From JACQFK01 sp964619955 (lineage in GTDB: Bacteria; Planctomycetota; MHYJ01; JACPRB01), in the NCBI GenBank assembly GCA_964619955.1, contig CAZUJF010000012.1, forward strand, positions 65,876 to 129,875: a stretch of DNA of 64,000 nucleotides, in the 5' to 3' direction. The notes beneath the pieces were generated by a model that did no database searches, was not told the DNA's origin, and worked only from the letters and a program-made list of their open reading frames with translations. A program made the translations under genes and the position numbers. The stretch's first letter is position 1; each line of letters starts with the position of its first letter. Below are positions 60,640 to 64,000 of the stretch, in pieces.

Positions 60640-62802
60640 ATGAATTCCACGACCGTCCGCGGGGGCGTCGTCCCCCTGCTGCTCCTCATCCTGGCGGGGA
60701 CCGCGCCCGCGCAACAGGCGCCGAACGACTCCGTGTCCCAGGCCAAGGCCATCCTGAAGTCCGCGGAGGAGGCGGCCGCGAAGGCGGCGGCCGACGCCGC
60801 GAACATCGAGAAGGCCGCGGCGGAATCCGAGAAGGCGGCGCTCGCCGCCGAAAAGGCCGCCCTGGAAAAGGCGGCGGCCGACAAGGCCGCCGCGCTCAAG
60901 GCCGTCGCCGGCAAGGCCGCGGCCGCGCGCAAGGCCGCGGCGAACGCCGAGACCCAGATCCTCCACGCGCGGGCGGCGCTGGCCTACACGGTCGCCCGGA
61001 AGGCGGCCGAGGAGAAGGCCCAGGCCCAGAAGGCGCTCCAGGAAAAGACCCAGGCGCTGAACGCGGCCGCGACGAAGGCCGCCCAGGAGAAATCGGCGGC
61101 GGAGAAGCTGGCGGCCGAGGCGGCCGCCGCCAAGACGGCGCTCGACGCCTGCGCCCCCGACCAGAAGGAACTCGCGACGAAGACCTGTGCCGAGAAGGCC
61201 GCGGCCGCCCAGGCCGCTTCGGAAAAGTCGCTCGCCGCCGCCGGGGCCTGCGAAAAGGCCGCGGCCGCCCGCGCCGAGGCGGAACAGGCCCTGCTGCAAA
61301 AGACGGCCGCGCACGTCGCGGCGATCGACCAGGCCTCCGCGACCAAGGCCGCGTCCCTCGGCGGACTCAAGCCGCTCGCCCGCGAGGCGTGGGACTACGC
61401 CAAGGCCCGGCACCTGCTCTGGCGCGCGGGCTTCGGGGGCACTCCCGAGGAGGTCTCGAAACTGCACGCGCTGGGGCTGCACGAGGCGGTCCGCCAGCTG
61501 GTGTACTTCTCGGCCGTCGAGGCGCCGGAGTCCCTCTTCGAGGCCTGGCCCCGCGAAACCACGATCCCCCACCTTCCCTACGAGAGCAAGTTCACCAACG
61601 ACGAGCAGCTCAAGATCGAGACGGCCCGGCAGCAGGTGGAGGGCCGCCAGGTCGGCCAGTTCCGCGCCTGGTGGCTCCGGCGCATGGTCGAATCCCCGCG
61701 CCCCCTCCAGGAAAAGCTCGTCCTCTTCTGGCACGGCCACTTCGCCTGCCAGTACTCGATCCTCGACCAGCAGAGCTACCTGATGTACCGGCAGAACCAG
61801 CTGTTCCGGCAGCACGCGGCCGGGCATTTCGACGCCCTGCTCCGCGGCCTGGTCCACGACACGACCATGATCCGCTACCTCAACAACGACGCCAACACCA
61901 AGGGCAAGCCCAACGAGAACCTCGCCCGAGAGATCATGGAGCTCTTCTCCATGGGCATCGGCAACTACACCGAGGAGGACATCCGCGAGGCCTCCCGGGC
62001 CCTCACCGGCTACACCTGCGACCGCTCCAGCGGCGAGTTCCGCTTCATCAAGGCCAACCACGACGAGGGCGTCAAGAGCATCTGGGGCCGCTCCGGGAAC
62101 TTCAGCGGCGACGACCTGGTCGACCTCATCCTCCAGCAGCCCGCCACCGCCCGCTTCATCGCGCGGAAGCTCTTCGCCGCCTTCGCCCACGACGCGCCGG
62201 ACGAGGCCACGGTCGACCGCCTCGCCAGCGTCCTCCGCGAAAGCCGCCACAACATCGCCGTGATGCTCGAGAACCTCTTCCTCTCGGAGACGTTCTACGA
62301 CGCCCGCAGCATGGGCACCCAGATCAAGAGCCCCGTGCAGCTCGTCGTGGGCACGCTCCGGGCCCTGGGCGCCAAGGACGCCCCCTACCGCTCCCTGGCC
62401 GACGGGGTCCGCAACATGGGGCAGGACCTGCTGGAGCCGCCCAACGTGAAGGGCTGGGAGGGCGGCCGCACCTGGATCGACGCCAACCGCATCTTCCACC
62501 GCTACAACGCGGTGGCGGACCTGGTCGAGACCTCCGCGCGCCCCAACAACACCCGCGGCGTCGACATGATCGGGGAGGTCCTGGCCGGCCGGAGCTTCAA
62601 GGACGCGGCCGAGCTCGTGGATCATCTGGCGAAGGCCTTCCTGCTCGTCCCGCTGAGCCCCGCCAAGCGGCAGGCGCTCCTGGACTACGCCTGCAAACTG
62701 CCCCCCTGCGGCGAATGGGCCGCCAAGAAGGCCCAGGTGAATCCAAAACTCGCGGCGCTGCTCGTCATGATCACGAGCTCGCCGGAATACCAGCTGGACT
62801 AG
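60640..62802 (+). CDS. DUF1800 protein with N-terminal Ala-rich coiled coil (pair 2)
   Basis: 720 residues; GGAGGG 8-13 nt before the ATG. Signal peptide (GVVPLLLLILAGTAPAQQ). Residues ~25-245 are a very Ala/Lys-rich coiled coil with repeated EKAA/KAAA units. DUF1800 from ~250: RHLLWRAGFGGTPEEVSKL, WWLRRMVESPRPLQEKLVLF, FWHGHFACQ, NLAREIMELFSMGIGN and ALTGYTCDR. Paralogous to the copy at 20682, but the coiled coil is different in sequence. Followed 34 nt later by a DUF1501 gene. Confidence 0.9.
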   Translation: MNSTTVRGGVVPLLLLILAGTAPAQQAPNDSVSQAKAILKSAEEAAAKAAADAANIEKAAAESEKAALAAEKAALEKAAADKAAALKAVAGKAAAARKAAANAETQILHARAALAYTVARKAAEEKAQAQKALQEKTQALNAAATKAAQEKSAAEKLAAEAAAAKTALDACAPDQKELATKTCAEKAAAAQAASEKSLAAAGACEKAAAARAEAEQALLQKTAAHVAAIDQASATKAASLGGLKPLAREAWDYAKARHLLWRAGFGGTPEEVSKLHALGLHEAVRQLVYFSAVEAPESLFEAWPRETTIPHLPYESKFTNDEQLKIETARQQVEGRQVGQFRAWWLRRMVESPRPLQEKLVLFWHGHFACQYSILDQQSYLMYRQNQLFRQHAAGHFDALLRGLVHDTTMIRYLNNDANTKGKPNENLAREIMELFSMGIGNYTEEDIREASRALTGYTCDRSSGEFRFIKANHDEGVKSIWGRSGNFSGDDLVDLILQQPATARFIARKLFAAFAHDAPDEATVDRLASVLRESRHNIAVMLENLFLSETFYDARSMGTQIKSPVQLVVGTLRALGAKDAPYRSLADGVRNMGQDLLEPPNVKGWEGGRTWIDANRIFHRYNAVADLVETSARPNNTRGVDMIGEVLAGRSFKDAAELVDHLAKAFLLVPLSPAKRQALLDYACKLPPCGEWAAKKAQVNPKLAALLVMITSSPEYQLD

Positions 62803-62836
62803 GTTCTGCCACGACCTTTATTCGGAGGCTGACGTC

Positions 62837-63988
62837 ATGACTCCAAGCCGGATCGCGACCCGGAGGGATTTCCTCAAGAACGGCCTGGGCCTGGTGGGCA
62901 TCGGGGCCGGGCTGCCCAACTTCCTCGTGAACACCGCGATGGCGACCACGCCCTCCCGCGCCGCCGACGGACGCATCCTCGTGGTGCTCCTCATGTCGGG
63001 CGGCCAGGACGGCCCCAGCTGCGTCGTCCCCTTCGCCCTCGACGGCTACGCGAAGAAACGGAAGGTCACCTTCATCCCCCCCGACCAGGTGCTCAAGCTC
63101 AACGACGAGGTCGGCTTCAACCCGAAGCTGACCGCCCTGAAGGAGCTCTACGACCAGAAACGCGTCGCCGTCATCAACGGAGCCGGCTACCCGAACCCCA
63201 ACTACAGCCACTTCGAATCGATGGACATCTGGCAGGCCGGCGACCCGCGCGGCAAGAAGGCGGGCAGCGGCTGGCTCGGCCGTTACTGCGACTGCGCGCT
63301 CAAGGACAACAGCGATCCCGCCGTCACGCTCGCGATCGGAGGCGGGGTGGCCCCGCTGGCGATCACCGGACGGGAGCATCCGGGGCTCAGCTTCCACCGT
63401 CCCGAATCGTTCCGCTACGCCGGGCACCGCAACGATCCGGAACGGACGGCGGCCTACGCCCGCCTGAACGCCGCGGACGGGGGCGACGGCCCCCTGCAGT
63501 ACATCACCCAGACGGCGGTGGGCGCCAACGCGGCCAGCGAAAAGATCCGGGAACTCGCCGCCAAGTACAAGCCGAGCACCCCTTTCCCCGCGAGCGGCCT
63601 GGGCCGCTCGCTCGGGACCGTGTCCGCCCTCATCGCGGGCGGCCTGGGCACGCGGGTCTACTTCGTCTCCTACGGCGGTTTCGACACCCATGCGGACCAG
63701 CGGACGGCGCACGACAACCTGATGGCGGACCTGGGCGCCTGCCTGAGCGCCTTCCAGGCGGACCTGGCGGCCCAGGGCAACCGCGAGCGGGTCCTCACGA
63801 TGACCTTCAGCGAGTTCGGCCGGCGCCCCGAGGAGAACGGCAGCCGCGGCACCGACCACGGCTCGGCCGGCCCGATGATGCTGATCGGTCCGGGGCTGAA
63901 GCACGGGGTGCACTTCAAGCACCCCAGTTTCGAGGACCTCAACCCACGCAGGCAATCGCAATCCTTAGCATGTGTGTGCTCCCGGTGA
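62837..63988 (+). CDS. DUF1501 family protein, C-terminus disrupted (pair 2)
   Basis: 383 residues to the first stop; GGAGG 8 nt before the ATG. Tat signal (TRRDFLKNGLGLVGIGAGLP). DUF1501 features: VVLLMSGGQDGPSCVVPFAL, NYSHFESMDIWQAGD, SYGGFDTHADQR, TMTFSEFGRRPEENGSRGTD. Homology to the intact paralogue at 19389 runs through FEDLN (~63943) and then stops: the expected QVDFRGVYRAIL segment is missing and unrelated sequence leads to a stop within 45 nt. No frame restores it before the window ends, so an insertion, rearrangement or assembly join is likely. Confidence 0.8.
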   Translation: MTPSRIATRRDFLKNGLGLVGIGAGLPNFLVNTAMATTPSRAADGRILVVLLMSGGQDGPSCVVPFALDGYAKKRKVTFIPPDQVLKLNDEVGFNPKLTALKELYDQKRVAVINGAGYPNPNYSHFESMDIWQAGDPRGKKAGSGWLGRYCDCALKDNSDPAVTLAIGGGVAPLAITGREHPGLSFHRPESFRYAGHRNDPERTAAYARLNAADGGDGPLQYITQTAVGANAASEKIRELAAKYKPSTPFPASGLGRSLGTVSALIAGGLGTRVYFVSYGGFDTHADQRTAHDNLMADLGACLSAFQADLAAQGNRERVLTMTFSEFGRRPEENGSRGTDHGSAGPMMLIGPGLKHGVHFKHPSFEDLNPRRQSQSLACVCSR

Positions 63989-64000
63989 TCGGCGTCGGCT

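Overview
The window looks like the chromosome of a high-GC Planctomycetota bacterium (or a close PVC relative). The families that suggest this are DUF1501, PSCyt1/DUF1549/DUF1553, DUF1800, TIGR03067-like and PVC-type haem-binding proteins, HzsA-like beta-propeller cytochromes, a planctomycete-type ECF sigma factor, and many Sec, Tat and lipoprotein export signals. I find 41 protein genes and no rRNA, tRNA, CRISPR array or complete mobile element. Genes are packed tightly, with many ATGA or GTGA start/stop overlaps and good GGAGG-type ribosome binding sites. Family names below come from reading protein motifs by eye, not from database searches.

Layout. (1) 1-9.7 kb: a 5'-truncated PPC-type exported protein, then a strong two-way terminator. 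Facing it is a five-gene operon: ECF sigma, membrane anti-sigma fused to an alpha/alpha-toroid (prenyltransferase-like) domain, a second secreted toroid protein, PSCyt1-DUF1549-DUF1553 cytochrome, and DUF1501. A LysR regulator diverges from it. (2) 10.7-23 kb: the first HzsA-like dihaem protein, a lipoprotein methyltransferase, a Tat-exported TIM-barrel isomerase, a propeller-cytochrome dehydrogenase-like protein, and an operon DUF1800-DUF1501-TIGR03067-DUF4832. (3) 23-28.4 kb: an RND heavy-metal efflux operon headed by two small Cys-rich exported proteins. (4) 28.4-32.4 kb: a stress-type operon (stand-alone CBM48, Hsp20, outer-membrane protein, tandem UspA, patatin) behind a very good sigma-54 promoter with three upstream dyads. 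(5) 32.4-64 kb: a glycan and redox region. It holds two more HzsA-like proteins (one fused to SUMF1), a PmoA-like protein, an AraC regulator, a propeller protein, a ThuA/PA14-like/pentahaem protein, TIM-barrel isomerases, a Gfo/Idh/MocA oxidoreductase, a beta-helix protein, a clan GH-A glycosidase with an inserted CBM, a pectate-lyase-3 protein, a dihaem protein of unknown family, an acyltransferase, a GH36 alpha-galactosidase and a second DUF1800-DUF1501 pair. The last DUF1501 gene loses homology abruptly near the right edge.

The most interesting feature is a repeated short dyad, consensus TYAACCNYRTTM with half-sites TTAAC-N3-GTTAA. It occurs at seven promoters between 13.2 and 60.6 kb, including that of the AraC gene itself. 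If it is an operator, it joins HzsA-like dihaem proteins, both DUF1800-DUF1501 pairs, a radical SAM enzyme, the PmoA-like protein and the unknown dihaem protein into one regulon, probably for extracytoplasmic glycan breakdown and sugar oxidation. That functional reading is inference.
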